From CAZJDM01 sp964544765 (lineage in GTDB: Bacteria > Bdellovibrionota_B > Oligoflexia > CAYFLR01): DNA of 14,040 bases. Shown here in pieces: positions 1-8,311 of this stretch. The stretch is from contig CAZJDM010000124.1 in the NCBI GenBank assembly GCA_964544765.1, forward strand, positions 1 to 14,040, in the 5' to 3' direction. How positions within the stretch are numbered: position 1 is the stretch's first letter; every line of letters begins with the position of its first letter. A program made the translations under genes and the position numbers. The notes beneath the pieces were generated by a model that saw only the letters and a list, made by a program, of their open reading frames with translations, was not told where the DNA came from and did not search any database.

Positions 1-63
1 AATTATTATACTTCAAAGAAAGGTAAAGAGGATGCTATGATAATGGAGCATATTCTTACCTAA
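1..63 (+). CDS. Possible 3' end of a gene cut by the window edge
   Basis: Frame 1 is open from the first base for 20 codons and closes with TAA at 61-63. The predicted tail is charged and ends in MEHILT. The other two plus frames stop within the first 40 bases. If real, this gene would run convergently towards the PLP enzyme gene, with about 70 bp between the two stop codons and no clear hairpin terminator in that gap. Twenty open codons can occur by chance, so this is only a weak suggestion. Confidence 0.2.
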   Translation, partial: NYYTSKKGKEDAMIMEHILT

Positions 64-134
64 AAGTATGGTCTTTGTGCACAATATCTAGGTTAGTATC
101 AAAATTATTCCTTTTGTCTTCGTATTAATGTCTC

Positions 135-2018
135 TTATTCAAGTAATTCTTTCATAAGAGGCTGAGAGTTTACATATTTAGTATGTACGTCGATGTAAGT
201 GTTTTGATATAGTTTATCAATTTCCTCTAAGGAAGGGAATTTGGTGGAGAATCCTGGACTATCCTGTTCAAGGGTATTTTGAGCAGCTTTAATAAAATGT
301 GCCAGTAAAGTGCGTGGATCTTCATCACCAACTGAAACCCTTACGGTAGTGCGAGTAATACCAGCGTCCTTTAGAGCCTCATCCGACATTTCTGAATGGC
401 TGGTAAGGGCTGGACATAATACAACAGTGTTTACCAAACCTAGACTTACCTGGAGTCCAAAAGTAGGTTCAAGTGAATCAAAAAATCTTTTGAAAGTTTT
501 TCTCTGAATTGGAGAATTACCAGAACCATTTCCCTCAATATTAAAAGTAAATAAAGGGGCAGGAAAACCGAGGTAGCTGTTATCTTGGCATATGGAATAG
601 TTTTCATTCTCTTCAAGTGCGGAAGATTTTACATTAATTTCTGGGTGAGCAGCTAGTATTCTTGCCAGAACCATAGTATTAATACACTTTCTCAAAATTC
701 GCATCTCTAGGGTACGTGTACCAGTTATTACTTCGAAGGCTTTGTCTGCATCTAAGAAGGCTCCCTTAATATAATAAACGTTCCAGAAAAGGGTCTGGTC
801 CCATTCATAAGTAACGTCTTTTCCATTATAATCTTTAACCGTCATAGAAGTATGTTTAGGCATAAACATTCGTTCATTACGCCCAATGACCACTCCAGCA
901 GTTGCTGTTCCAGTACCTACAATATCCTTAGTATAAGAGTGTAATACAAAGTCAGGTCGTTCAATAGGATCTTTCTTACGGAGAAATGGATTTAATATCG
1001 GAGTACCTACCGTTGAATCGCATATGACAGTAGAATCATATTGATGAGCACGTTTACAAATTTTAGGAACATCCAGAAAATAACCATGGGGATTACAAGG
1101 AGATTCCATGTAAACGTAGATTTTGCGACCCTTAGCAAGTCTATCAGCGTATTTATTTTTTACAATGTGGTAGGCTTTGTCAAAATCATCAACTGTATAT
1201 CCATCAAACCACTCTATAGCGACATTTAGATTACTTTGTTTACCATACCAGTCTTTCAGAAGTTGATAGGCTCCTCCATAAATGTTCCTGCTGGATAATA
1301 TTACATCTTGATAACCAACTAGATGACTTAAAATGGCATCAATAGCGGCCATACCAGAATTGAAGTTCCAGGCAAAATACTCATGGGCCAACGGCCCTGC
1401 TTCTAGATCTACAATGTGATTAGCTAAAGATATAGAAGTGGGATTCATTAAGCGCGAGTAAATTTCATGCATCATTTCCTTGCCTTGGAACGCGTCGTCG
1501 ATCCACTCACTACAGGCATAAAGATATGTCGCGGTTCTGGTGATAACTGGAGTTGCGCTAAAAATAGCGGTTACGTTATCAAATATGGGATATGGTCCTT
1601 TATTACACCTGGTAGCTTTTTCTTTAATTACTGATTGATAACTTCTGCGTAATGGATTTTGCATTACATCCAACAATTTAGCTAATTGAAAGCAAATAAA
1701 TCGTTTAGCATTGAAAAACGATACTCTTTGTGCTCGATCTAAGTTCTTTATAGAATCAAGAGTGAGATCCCATAGTTTATGAGTATCAATGTTAGTGTGA
1801 TAGAGGTTCTTGGCTATATCAGCCATGTTTTGGCCTATTTCACTGCTGGGATCTATATTGAAGTGGCTGAGCTGTTCAGTTACCAAATCATCAATCGAAT
1901 TAGCTTGAGTGGTTTTTCTATTAGGACTAAGTAATTTGGCGATTTGCATAGGATCATGTAGTTTTAAAATGCATGACTCGCCATTTTCTTTAATTTTTTC
2001 CGCATGTTGTCCAATCAT
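135..2018 (-). CDS. Cys/Met-metabolism (trans-sulfuration type) PLP enzyme with long N-terminal extension
   Basis: This is a fold-type I PLP enzyme of the cystathionine gamma-synthase/beta-lyase/methionine gamma-lyase family. Visible motifs are YSRLMNPT (Tyr187 and Arg189, which bind the PLP phosphate across the dimer in this family), SGMAAI (221-226), IYGG (Tyr247), ICDST (Asp334, pairs with the PLP ring nitrogen) and HSYTKDIVG (Lys364, the Schiff-base lysine). The C-terminal pattern LGLVNT...PALTSH...VRVSVGDED (about 526-567) also fits. At 627 residues it exceeds the usual 380-430. About 170 residues precede the core, and there is extra sequence around 380-420 and after 580. The start is well supported: AGGAGG lies 9 nt upstream (2028-2033, minus strand). 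It is the last gene after pyrB and arcC, 111 bp behind arcC. The family is secure, but the substrate (cystathionine, homocysteine precursor, methionine or other) cannot be read from sequence. Confidence 0.9.
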   Translation of the reverse strand: MIGQHAEKIKENGESCILKLHDPMQIAKLLSPNRKTTQANSIDDLVTEQLSHFNIDPSSEIGQNMADIAKNLYHTNIDTHKLWDLTLDSIKNLDRAQRVSFFNAKRFICFQLAKLLDVMQNPLRRSYQSVIKEKATRCNKGPYPIFDNVTAIFSATPVITRTATYLYACSEWIDDAFQGKEMMHEIYSRLMNPTSISLANHIVDLEAGPLAHEYFAWNFNSGMAAIDAILSHLVGYQDVILSSRNIYGGAYQLLKDWYGKQSNLNVAIEWFDGYTVDDFDKAYHIVKNKYADRLAKGRKIYVYMESPCNPHGYFLDVPKICKRAHQYDSTVICDSTVGTPILNPFLRKKDPIERPDFVLHSYTKDIVGTGTATAGVVIGRNERMFMPKHTSMTVKDYNGKDVTYEWDQTLFWNVYYIKGAFLDADKAFEVITGTRTLEMRILRKCINTMVLARILAAHPEINVKSSALEENENYSICQDNSYLGFPAPLFTFNIEGNGSGNSPIQRKTFKRFFDSLEPTFGLQVSLGLVNTVVLCPALTSHSEMSDEALKDAGITRTTVRVSVGDEDPRTLLAHFIKAAQNTLEQDSPGFSTKFPSLEEIDKLYQNTYIDVHTKYVNSQPLMKELLE

Positions 2019-2063
2019 ATGAATAAACCTCCTATCAATTCACGAAAAATAATAAATTTTCAG

Positions 2064-2093
2064 AGTCACGTAGATATTTAACAAATTGTGACT
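2064..2093. promoter_or_regulatory. Inverted repeat upstream of the PLP enzyme gene
   Basis: AGTCAC (2064-2069) and GTGACT (2088-2093) form a perfect 6-bp inverted repeat separated by 18 bp. It lies in the 111-bp gap between arcC and the PLP enzyme gene, about 45-75 bp upstream of the latter's start. It could be a protein-binding site or a weak RNA hairpin that gives the last gene separate control. It is short enough to arise by chance. Confidence 0.2.
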
Positions 2094-2129
2094 ATATATC
2101 AACTAATATTTTTTCGATTGATTTTTGGG

Positions 2130-3071
2130 TTATATGGTAATATGGGTACCGGTTTTCCCATTGATAGCTTCTAATAGGTTTTCAGTATTACTGATAATGG
2201 TCCTATTTTTAGTTTGCTTAACAAATTCGATAGATGCTTGTATCTTAGGTAACATGGAACCTTGGCCAAACTGTCCTTGATGGATATATTCCAGAGCATC
2301 TTTAATCGATATGTTTTTTAATGGTTGAGCCTCAGTAGTTCCATGGTTGATATATACATGATCAACAGAAGTAGAGATTAATAATATATCAGCATGGATC
2401 GATCTAGCGATTAAGCTGGAAGCGAAATCTTTATCAATTACAGCTTCTATTCCTTTGAGTATTCCTCCATTATTTTCATACACCGGTATTCCGCCTCCAC
2501 CAACGGCTATAATTATATGATCTTTTTCTAACAAAGTTTTGATAGTATCACTTTCTACAATTCGTATCGGGTGAGGTGATGGTACCACTCTACGGTAGCC
2601 TCTACCAGCGTCTTCAATAACGGTCCATCCATCATTTTTTTGATGATACAAGGCAGTGGTTTCATCCATAAAAGAACCAATAGGTTTAGTTGGGTTTTGA
2701 AAAGAAGGATCATTTTTATTTACTACAACTTGAGTAATAATAGTAGCAATAGGGTAGTTAATACCTTGGGTACGTAGCTCATTACTAATGGCCATTTGTA
2801 AAATATAACCCAAGGCTCCCTGAGTATCAGCCACTATAGAATCAAGCGGAACTAGATGTAGTTCATTTTTGGCAAGTTCAGTACGTCTTAGAATAAAACC
2901 TACTTGAGGACCGTTGCCATGAGTGATAAGAATACGAAAACCCTGCTTGATAATGCGGACGATATGTCGTGCGGTTTCTTTGCAAACAGAAATTTGATCT
3001 TCAACCGTTACACGCGAAGGGTCCTTTATCAGCGAATTACCACCAATTGCTAATACAACTAAAGGCTTCAT
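2130..3071 (-). CDS. arcC: Carbamate kinase
   Basis: Carbamate kinase reversibly converts carbamoyl phosphate and ADP into carbamate and ATP in the cytoplasm. The full set of family motifs is present in order: AIGGNSL (8-14, phosphate-binding loop), HGNGPQVG (51-58), an ADTQGALGY segment, VVPSPHPIRIVE, AVGGGGIPV, AVIDKDFAS, the nucleotide-site segment STSVDHVYIN, and FGQGSMLPKI near the C-terminus. At 313 residues it has the normal family length and looks intact. The gene lies 50 bp downstream of pyrB and upstream of the PLP enzyme gene, all on the minus strand, so it is probably co-transcribed. No strong Shine-Dalgarno precedes the ATG; a nearby out-of-frame ATG (3082-3084) is not used. No arcA or ornithine carbamoyltransferase gene is in the window. 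The kinase may therefore exchange carbamoyl phosphate with the adjacent aspartate carbamoyltransferase, an inference from position. Confidence 0.95.
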   Translation of the reverse strand: MKPLVVLAIGGNSLIKDPSRVTVEDQISVCKETARHIVRIIKQGFRILITHGNGPQVGFILRRTELAKNELHLVPLDSIVADTQGALGYILQMAISNELRTQGINYPIATIITQVVVNKNDPSFQNPTKPIGSFMDETTALYHQKNDGWTVIEDAGRGYRRVVPSPHPIRIVESDTIKTLLEKDHIIIAVGGGGIPVYENNGGILKGIEAVIDKDFASSLIARSIHADILLISTSVDHVYINHGTTEAQPLKNISIKDALEYIHQGQFGQGSMLPKIQASIEFVKQTKNRTIISNTENLLEAINGKTGTHITI

Positions 3072-3121
3072 GCTTCAGCTTCATAAAAAATAAATATTAT
3101 ATTTACAATATAACTCAATAA

Positions 3122-4198
3122 CTAAATATTATATGCGTTAATATCTTTATCGACTTTAAATATCTGAGAAATTAATGCTGTACGTGCCCACATACCATTT
3201 CTAACTTGTCGCCAATACATTGCCCGAGGATCTCTATCAACCGCCATTGATATTTCATCTCTCTTGGGTAGTGGATGCATAATAATAGCGTCCTTTTTAA
3301 GAGCTTCTAAATGTTTGGCGGTCATATGAAAATCTTGGTAATTTATGCTGGAGTTATCAATTCCTATATCGTATTCATCTTGAATCCTCATCATGTAAAC
3401 AGCATCAACCTCGGGTAATACACTCATAAATTGGTTCGTTTCATAAAAGGGAGTTCTGGCTGCTTCAAGCTCTTGTTTAACATCATCCCTCATTTTCAGG
3501 GTTTCAGGTGAAACAAATACTAATTGAACATTATTATAATGAACAAGTAATCGAGCTAAAGATCTAGCTGTTCGTCCTCGAGCTAAATCTCCAACGATTG
3601 CTATTTTTTTATTATCGATTCCACCACGATCTTCGAAAGATCTTTGTAGGGTATATAAATCTAATAACGCTTGAGTAGGATGTTGGTCCGCACCACTACC
3701 ACCATTAATAACCGGGACCGGTCGATCAGAGTTTTCCAAAACCCAGGCAATTTTTTCAGCAAAGCCAGCTGAAGGGTGTCGCATAATGATAAAATCAAAA
3801 TAACTAGCTAAGATTCTAACAGTATCAATTTGGGACTCACCTTTTATCTCAGAAGAGGTAGAAACATCTCTTGTTTCACCGCTTCTAATGCCTAAAATCT
3901 TGCAAGCAGAGAGAAATGATAAAAATGTTCTTGAAGAAGGCTGTACAAAGTAAAGCATGGCTCTTTTGTGATTTAATAAACTAGATAAGAAATTAGAACC
4001 TTCTTTAGTTTTAGCTATGGTTCTGATTTTGGTGGCAAGCGCGCATGTATAATCAAGTCTTTCACGGTCAAATTGCTGGCTAAGGATAACATGGTAAGGT
4101 CCGTCAGTTGTGTTTAAATATGAACATCTGGTTTTGATGTCTAAATTACTATATTCTTCCCAGGATAATCTAGATATTGGTGTATCCCTGTTGACCAT
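3122..4198 (-). CDS. pyrB: Aspartate carbamoyltransferase, catalytic chain
   Basis: The protein transfers the carbamoyl group of carbamoyl phosphate to aspartate, the first committed step of pyrimidine synthesis. The carbamoyl-phosphate loop PSSRT is at 87-91. The 80s-loop equivalent SSEIKGES is at 115-122, with Lys119 matching the catalytic lysine of E. coli ATCase. HPTQALLDLYT is at 173-183 and GDLARGRT at 203-210. MRIQ (270-273) supplies the Arg and Gln that contact aspartate, and HPLP is at 308-311. The Arg-x-Gln and Lys-loop features favour aspartate over ornithine as substrate. At 358 residues it is longer than the typical 305-320, mainly through an N-terminal extension of about 35 residues. 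The start is supported by AGGAG 7 nt upstream (4206-4210, minus strand). No pyrI or other pyr gene is adjacent. Because arcC follows immediately, it may also work in reverse, in a degradative route; that part is inference. Confidence 0.9.
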   Translation of the reverse strand: MVNRDTPISRLSWEEYSNLDIKTRCSYLNTTDGPYHVILSQQFDRERLDYTCALATKIRTIAKTKEGSNFLSSLLNHKRAMLYFVQPSSRTFLSFLSACKILGIRSGETRDVSTSSEIKGESQIDTVRILASYFDFIIMRHPSAGFAEKIAWVLENSDRPVPVINGGSGADQHPTQALLDLYTLQRSFEDRGGIDNKKIAIVGDLARGRTARSLARLLVHYNNVQLVFVSPETLKMRDDVKQELEAARTPFYETNQFMSVLPEVDAVYMMRIQDEYDIGIDNSSINYQDFHMTAKHLEALKKDAIIMHPLPKRDEISMAVDRDPRAMYWRQVRNGMWARTALISQIFKVDKDINAYNI

Positions 4199-4241
4199 AA
4201 AAAAACTCCTAAAGACATAATTTTATTGGAATTACGGCGGT

Positions 4242-4269
4242 AAGCCTATCCAAACCCTTCTATAGGTTT
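4242..4269 (-). promoter_or_regulatory. Hairpin in the presumed pyrB leader
   Basis: AAGCCTAT (4242-4249) and ATAGGTTT (4262-4269) can form an 8-bp stem with one G-T pair and a 12-nt loop, 44-71 nt upstream of the pyrB start. On the pyrB strand the stem is not followed by a U-run, so it is not a standard terminator. It could be a leader structure that affects pyrB expression. On the opposite strand TTTT follows the stem, but no plus-strand gene ends nearby. Confidence 0.25.
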
Positions 4270-4348
4270 TAAATTAGATTGAAGGAAAATGCAAGTTAAT
4301 CTCTTTAAAAAATTGTCTCTAGGTGGAACTTTAACTGCATTTTATAGT

Positions 4349-4381
4349 GTTTGATTGATCTATAAACATGTTTAATCAAAT
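4349..4381. repeat. AT-rich inverted repeat between lipoprotein gene and pyrB
   Basis: TTTGATT (4350-4356) and AATCAAA (4374-4380) pair perfectly. With G-T pairs the stem extends to 10 bp around a 13-nt loop. It sits in the 259-bp gap between the large lipoprotein gene and pyrB. It could be a factor-binding site for the pyrB promoter or a weak 3' hairpin of the upstream gene. No U-tract makes it a convincing terminator. In AT-rich DNA such repeats are fairly common. Confidence 0.2.
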
Positions 4382-4457
4382 AAAATCATATGCTTGTAGT
4401 GGTTAACTAGATTTAAAATAATATTTAATTAAAACACTAATTATCTTTTATATATTT

Positions 4458-7400
4458 TTAATAACTATTAACGATTTCCATGTATAACATGTGAGCAAAT
4501 AAGGCTTCCTTATAAAATAAGTAGGTCCAATCAGTCGGTCCTCTAGTAATGATATTATTATTTTTGGTTAAATGACGCTTATTATAGATTGTCATAAATG
4601 GCCAAAGAATATTTGCGCGTAGAGAAGTAGAATGGTCAACTAATTTTCCAACAAATTCAGTCTCTTCGTTGGTTAGGTCATCTTGGTCCAATTGCGAAAC
4701 AAAGTATTGGATATGTCCATGAAAGGCATAAACTGAAGCTGCAAAAAGCATAATCTCTAAACCACATTCAGTATGATATTTCTTATTTAACTCAGGATAT
4801 TCATTGTTAATATCTAACAATTGTTGGAACAAACTGGGGTGGTTAGCATCTACATTTTCAAAAAGAACTTTTAAATTGGTAGACCTTAAAAAGGTATTGG
4901 CTGACATTCTGCCTGAAGTAAGAGGTTCGAATAGTTTCTGGATGGTGTCATATATTCGAAATAATCGTTCTTGATCCGATTGCACCAGAGTAGGTCGACT
5001 GGCATAATCCAATTGTAACATATTTTGCATGGGATAAATCACTATATTATTGTTTTTAGATGATGGAATCGGAACAACCTCCAAGTATCTTGAAAGAAAT
5101 TTGGGATTAGGAACAACAATTAGGTTGTCTCCTTTTAATAATAATTTTGCATACCTGTTGATGTGAGCATCCCAGAGAATAGTATTTCCCTCCATGGCAT
5201 TATTGTCTATTAAGGGTTTGAGTTTTTCAAAGGCAATTTGTTTCATTATTTTATCAATATCTAAAAATCCAAATAGACCTAATGTAGCTATATCTAATAT
5301 TTTCAATATTCGTCGTAAAAGAAAATATTTACCGGTTTCGATAACGCTTCTAGATAAGTCAATAGCAAAGGCATAATCATTAAATAAAACTTCTTTGGAG
5401 CGTAGATCAATTTTGCCTTTTGTCAAAAGTCTGGAAATAGGAACTTGTTTTATATAAAGGTTAATCTTAATAAAAATGGTATCAGTTGTTTTATAAATTC
5501 TATCTTTTCCCCAACTAAAGGGATTCCAAATGGATCTTTCAGTTTTTTCAATTAAAGATAAGTAAATGTAAAGTTCTATGGATAGATCGGGACGAATCTT
5601 AACAGCTAAACTGTTAACACGGACATGTTCTTGAACTTGATTTTTTTTCATTTCTAAATCAATTTCTCGATTAATCTTAGTTTTAATTTCCCTTAAATAA
5701 CCATTAATTAATTGATTTAGATTATCAAAACCGATAAATGTCCTAAAACCAACCGTTGAAGATTTCTTCTTGGTTTTGGAATGAGGAGAAGAATTGCCAG
5801 TAATAGAATCAATTTTTCTTTTACGTGAAGACAGTAATTGTACATATTGTTTATTTCGATATCCGGTACCAACAGCTATTTCTAAAAAGCTCTGTCCCAA
5901 TGACGGTGCGTAAGTTGGTTCGACGTTCCAGATTTGGATATTACTAGATCTAGGAATAAGATCTTTTGATGTTACATTGGGATCTAAACGTATGTATATT
6001 GCTCCATCCCGGTATTTCACCATTTTTTCTAAATTTCTTTTTAAAACGACATTTTGTTCTGGGTCATCATACAAACTACTGGTTTGAAAGTTTCTTTCTA
6101 ATAGTTGCCCTATGGCTGTCACGCTGTCTCTAAAAGATCGAGTTGGTATTTTATTGATAGGAAGATATATTTCTCTAACGGTCTTTCTAAGTTTTTGTTT
6201 CACTTCTTTAATATTCTCTTCTTTCCTGAGAGATTCTACTACAGTTTCGGCGGCTGTAGGTAGGTTGATGGTAATATTTATTATTGCTTTAGTCACAGCT
6301 AATTGAATCAATCGCAGGATAAAATGCCCTGTTTCTTGATATGGTGTAAAGCGGATCGTGGTGTCACCACTAAATAAAGTTCCTTCTATTAATTGCATTC
6401 TCAGCCAGCTATTTGGTAGAAAATGAAAACTGAGTAAAGCGGTAAATGGTATTCCTTGCCCGGAATAAGATTGATAAATGGTGAAGGGTGATCCATCGGT
6501 CTTTTTAAGATAGTTCGGTAGTATATCATTTATGTCGTTATTTATATTTCCAGAAACCATGATTCCAGGTAATTTAGGCATAATTTTGATATTAAGACGA
6601 TTAAAGATATATTTATTATTGACTTGAACGTCTCGCAGTTGGCGCGCAAGTCCATTTAAAGATCGTTGCCCGATCTGTTGTACCCAAACCGGCCATTTAG
6701 TATTTCTGGAAGTTCCATCAGTAAACATACTCATTCTGGCATAACGCCGATTAGCAAGATCTTCAATGAATAACCTAATTTGAATAACCAGGGAGTTGTT
6801 AAGTTTTTCAAAAGTATTACGAGGATTCAATAAGAAAGAGGGGTTATTAATGGTCAAAGTGTTTTGAATTTGTTTTTTGATATGTTCCAAAAAAATATAT
6901 TTTTCGGCTCTCTCTTGTGCAAATAATTTTTTTAGGCCAAAAGTATCTAAAGTTTTTTCCAATTGCTGTCTTAAATCTTTTTCAATTAAAGGAATGTTGC
7001 TGTACTCTTTTAATTCATCTTGCTGTTCAGAAACTATCTTTTGGGCGTCTTCTTTTAATCGTTTATTGAATCGGTTGATCCATTTGGATGAAGGTTTGCC
7101 TATGCCTATGGCAATATAAAAGACATTGACATTAGAGTTTAAAAACCTCATAGGGGTGATGGTCCATAGTCGTAAAGATTCAATAACTTCTTTTAATCTA
7201 GGTGTTTTTTTATAAGAGTTAAGGTCGAATACTTTATCAGGTTGAATGGCTAATCTAATAGTTTTATTCGCAGGAAAAAATTGAATATGTTTTTGTTTGG
7301 TAAATTCATGAATACGTACCGATATATGGAAATCAGCTAACCTTTTATTAAACTTATGTTCTTTGTCCTGAATGATATTTGATAGTTGACTGTTTGATAA

Positions 7401-7973
7401 TATAGTTAATACAAATTGAGAAAGTAATGGAAATAATTGAACTAATTCTAGGTCGTTAATTGTAAAGGAGGTAAATTGAAGATTAAGATAATTGTTATCA
7501 GGTAATACTCTTACCGATGGTTTGAAGGTTAGTTTAAATCGGTGTATTGATTCTAATAATCCCGGTTCTAATTTATGATCTAGAAAACCCACTAAATGAG
7601 GAGGTATGGTAAAGGTTCCTGAGAAAGTAATAGTTTGATGATAAGGAGATAATTGAATATCATCAAGGATTTTAATATAACTGGGTTCTTCAGTAGTTAT
7701 TTTGGTAAGGACCGCATCTTTAAATAAGTCACTTATAGCTCCTTCTGGGAACCTAAACTCTGCAAATGGCTCATCAGTGGTTTTACTCTTAAATTTAGGA
7801 GGAGTTTTTGCAATGGATGGGTTGGTATACTGTTGTAAAACTGAATGATGGATAATTGACTCGCGAGTTGATGTTAAGAAAGGATCCTGAGATAAGTCCA
7901 GTTCTCTACAGGCCGTTAGTATGAGTAAACAAGAAAGAGTGTAGATAATTTTTGAGATGGGCATATGAAACAT
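4458..7973 (-). CDS. Very large lipoprotein of unknown function
   Basis: The 1171-residue product begins with a short basic region and hydrophobic stretch ending in the lipobox LTAC (Cys22). It should be lipidated and anchored to a membrane on the periplasmic or outer face. I do not recognise the family. Several beta-rich stretches of alternating hydrophobic residues recur, at about 60-180, 440-560 and 760-900, separated by helical, highly charged segments. A basic low-complexity patch rich in Lys and Ser lies near 715-740. The motif FDNLNQLING (about residue 747) recalls the duplicated lipid-binding-like (TULIP/DUF4403-type) domains of other bacteria, but the resemblance is weak. The last 170 residues look mainly helical. 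There is no internal transmembrane segment of convincing length. No clear Shine-Dalgarno precedes the first ATG; Met4 is an alternative start that keeps the signal peptide. It is divergent from the TylF-like gene and transcribed towards pyrB. Confidence 0.8.
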   Translation of the reverse strand: MFHMPISKIIYTLSCLLILTACRELDLSQDPFLTSTRESIIHHSVLQQYTNPSIAKTPPKFKSKTTDEPFAEFRFPEGAISDLFKDAVLTKITTEEPSYIKILDDIQLSPYHQTITFSGTFTIPPHLVGFLDHKLEPGLLESIHRFKLTFKPSVRVLPDNNYLNLQFTSFTINDLELVQLFPLLSQFVLTILSNSQLSNIIQDKEHKFNKRLADFHISVRIHEFTKQKHIQFFPANKTIRLAIQPDKVFDLNSYKKTPRLKEVIESLRLWTITPMRFLNSNVNVFYIAIGIGKPSSKWINRFNKRLKEDAQKIVSEQQDELKEYSNIPLIEKDLRQQLEKTLDTFGLKKLFAQERAEKYIFLEHIKKQIQNTLTINNPSFLLNPRNTFEKLNNSLVIQIRLFIEDLANRRYARMSMFTDGTSRNTKWPVWVQQIGQRSLNGLARQLRDVQVNNKYIFNRLNIKIMPKLPGIMVSGNINNDINDILPNYLKKTDGSPFTIYQSYSGQGIPFTALLSFHFLPNSWLRMQLIEGTLFSGDTTIRFTPYQETGHFILRLIQLAVTKAIINITINLPTAAETVVESLRKEENIKEVKQKLRKTVREIYLPINKIPTRSFRDSVTAIGQLLERNFQTSSLYDDPEQNVVLKRNLEKMVKYRDGAIYIRLDPNVTSKDLIPRSSNIQIWNVEPTYAPSLGQSFLEIAVGTGYRNKQYVQLLSSRKRKIDSITGNSSPHSKTKKKSSTVGFRTFIGFDNLNQLINGYLREIKTKINREIDLEMKKNQVQEHVRVNSLAVKIRPDLSIELYIYLSLIEKTERSIWNPFSWGKDRIYKTTDTIFIKINLYIKQVPISRLLTKGKIDLRSKEVLFNDYAFAIDLSRSVIETGKYFLLRRILKILDIATLGLFGFLDIDKIMKQIAFEKLKPLIDNNAMEGNTILWDAHINRYAKLLLKGDNLIVVPNPKFLSRYLEVVPIPSSKNNNIVIYPMQNMLQLDYASRPTLVQSDQERLFRIYDTIQKLFEPLTSGRMSANTFLRSTNLKVLFENVDANHPSLFQQLLDINNEYPELNKKYHTECGLEIMLFAASVYAFHGHIQYFVSQLDQDDLTNEETEFVGKLVDHSTSLRANILWPFMTIYNKRHLTKNNNIITRGPTDWTYLFYKEALFAHMLYMEIVNSY

Positions 7974-8019
7974 AAACCGTTTTATGTGTTGTTTTTGATA
8001 AGGGGCTAAAATTGTAGCT

Positions 8020-8035
8020 GATATTTACTAATATC
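8020..8035. promoter_or_regulatory. Palindrome GATATT-N4-AATATC, possible operator
   Basis: Two perfect 6-bp half-sites flank TACT. The site lies 47-62 bp upstream of the large lipoprotein start and just downstream of its candidate -10 box, a typical place for a repressor. It is AT-rich, so chance occurrence is possible. Confidence 0.25.
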
Positions 8036-8053
8036 TCTCTATATGGAGGTATA

Positions 8054-8080
8054 TTTATATAGGCTTAATGAAAAAATCAA
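8054..8080 (-). promoter_or_regulatory. Candidate promoter for the large lipoprotein
   Basis: On the minus strand TTGATT (8080-8075) is followed after 15 bp by TATAAA (8059-8054). Both boxes resemble sigma-70 consensus, but the spacer is 2 bp shorter than ideal. The leader to the ATG at 7973 would be about 70-75 nt. Confidence 0.3.
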
Positions 8081-8179
8081 GGAAAAACTAATTAAATTAG
8101 TAATATTTGTAAAATAATTTTTGATTTAATCGGTAACATATTATGTGAACAGCTCTTCTTCAAAATCAGAGATTATATA

Positions 8180-8208
8180 TTGAGAATTCTCGGACATTAT
8201 GTTAAAAG
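8180..8208 (+). promoter_or_regulatory. Candidate promoter for the methyltransferase genes, with overlapping palindrome
   Basis: TTGAGA (8180-8185) and TAAAAG (8203-8208) are separated by 17 bp, matching sigma-70 at five and four of six positions. The perfect 10-bp palindrome GAGAATTCTC (8182-8191) overlaps the -35 box, so a bound protein could block transcription. The leader to the start at 8312 would be about 100 nt. Confidence 0.25.
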
Positions 8209-8311
8209 AGATATTACTTCTATAAATAATGTAAGTTGGAAAATGGTATGTCTATTGCGATGTATCAAAATAATCCTAACCTGAGAATAAGATAATGAAA
8301 TATCCGGGTAA

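Larger units (their letters stand above)
7974..8311. other. 338-bp divergent intergenic region
   Basis: This AT-rich stretch lies between the starts of the large lipoprotein gene (minus) and the TylF-like gene (plus), so it must carry the promoters for at least one block. It holds two palindromes (8020-8035 and 8182-8191) and a promoter candidate in each direction. I see no open reading frame above about 15 codons with a ribosome site, no DnaA-box cluster, no RNA gene and no riboswitch that I recognise. Confidence 0.6.

Noticed and set aside
4924..4932. GGTTCGAAT, similar to the T-arm of a tRNA
   Set aside because: It lies inside the large lipoprotein reading frame, and no matching acceptor, D or anticodon arms surround it.
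7974..8311. Replication origin suggested by divergent gene blocks and AT-rich DNA
   Set aside because: I see no cluster of DnaA boxes and no dnaA, dnaN or par gene nearby; a simple divergent promoter region explains it.
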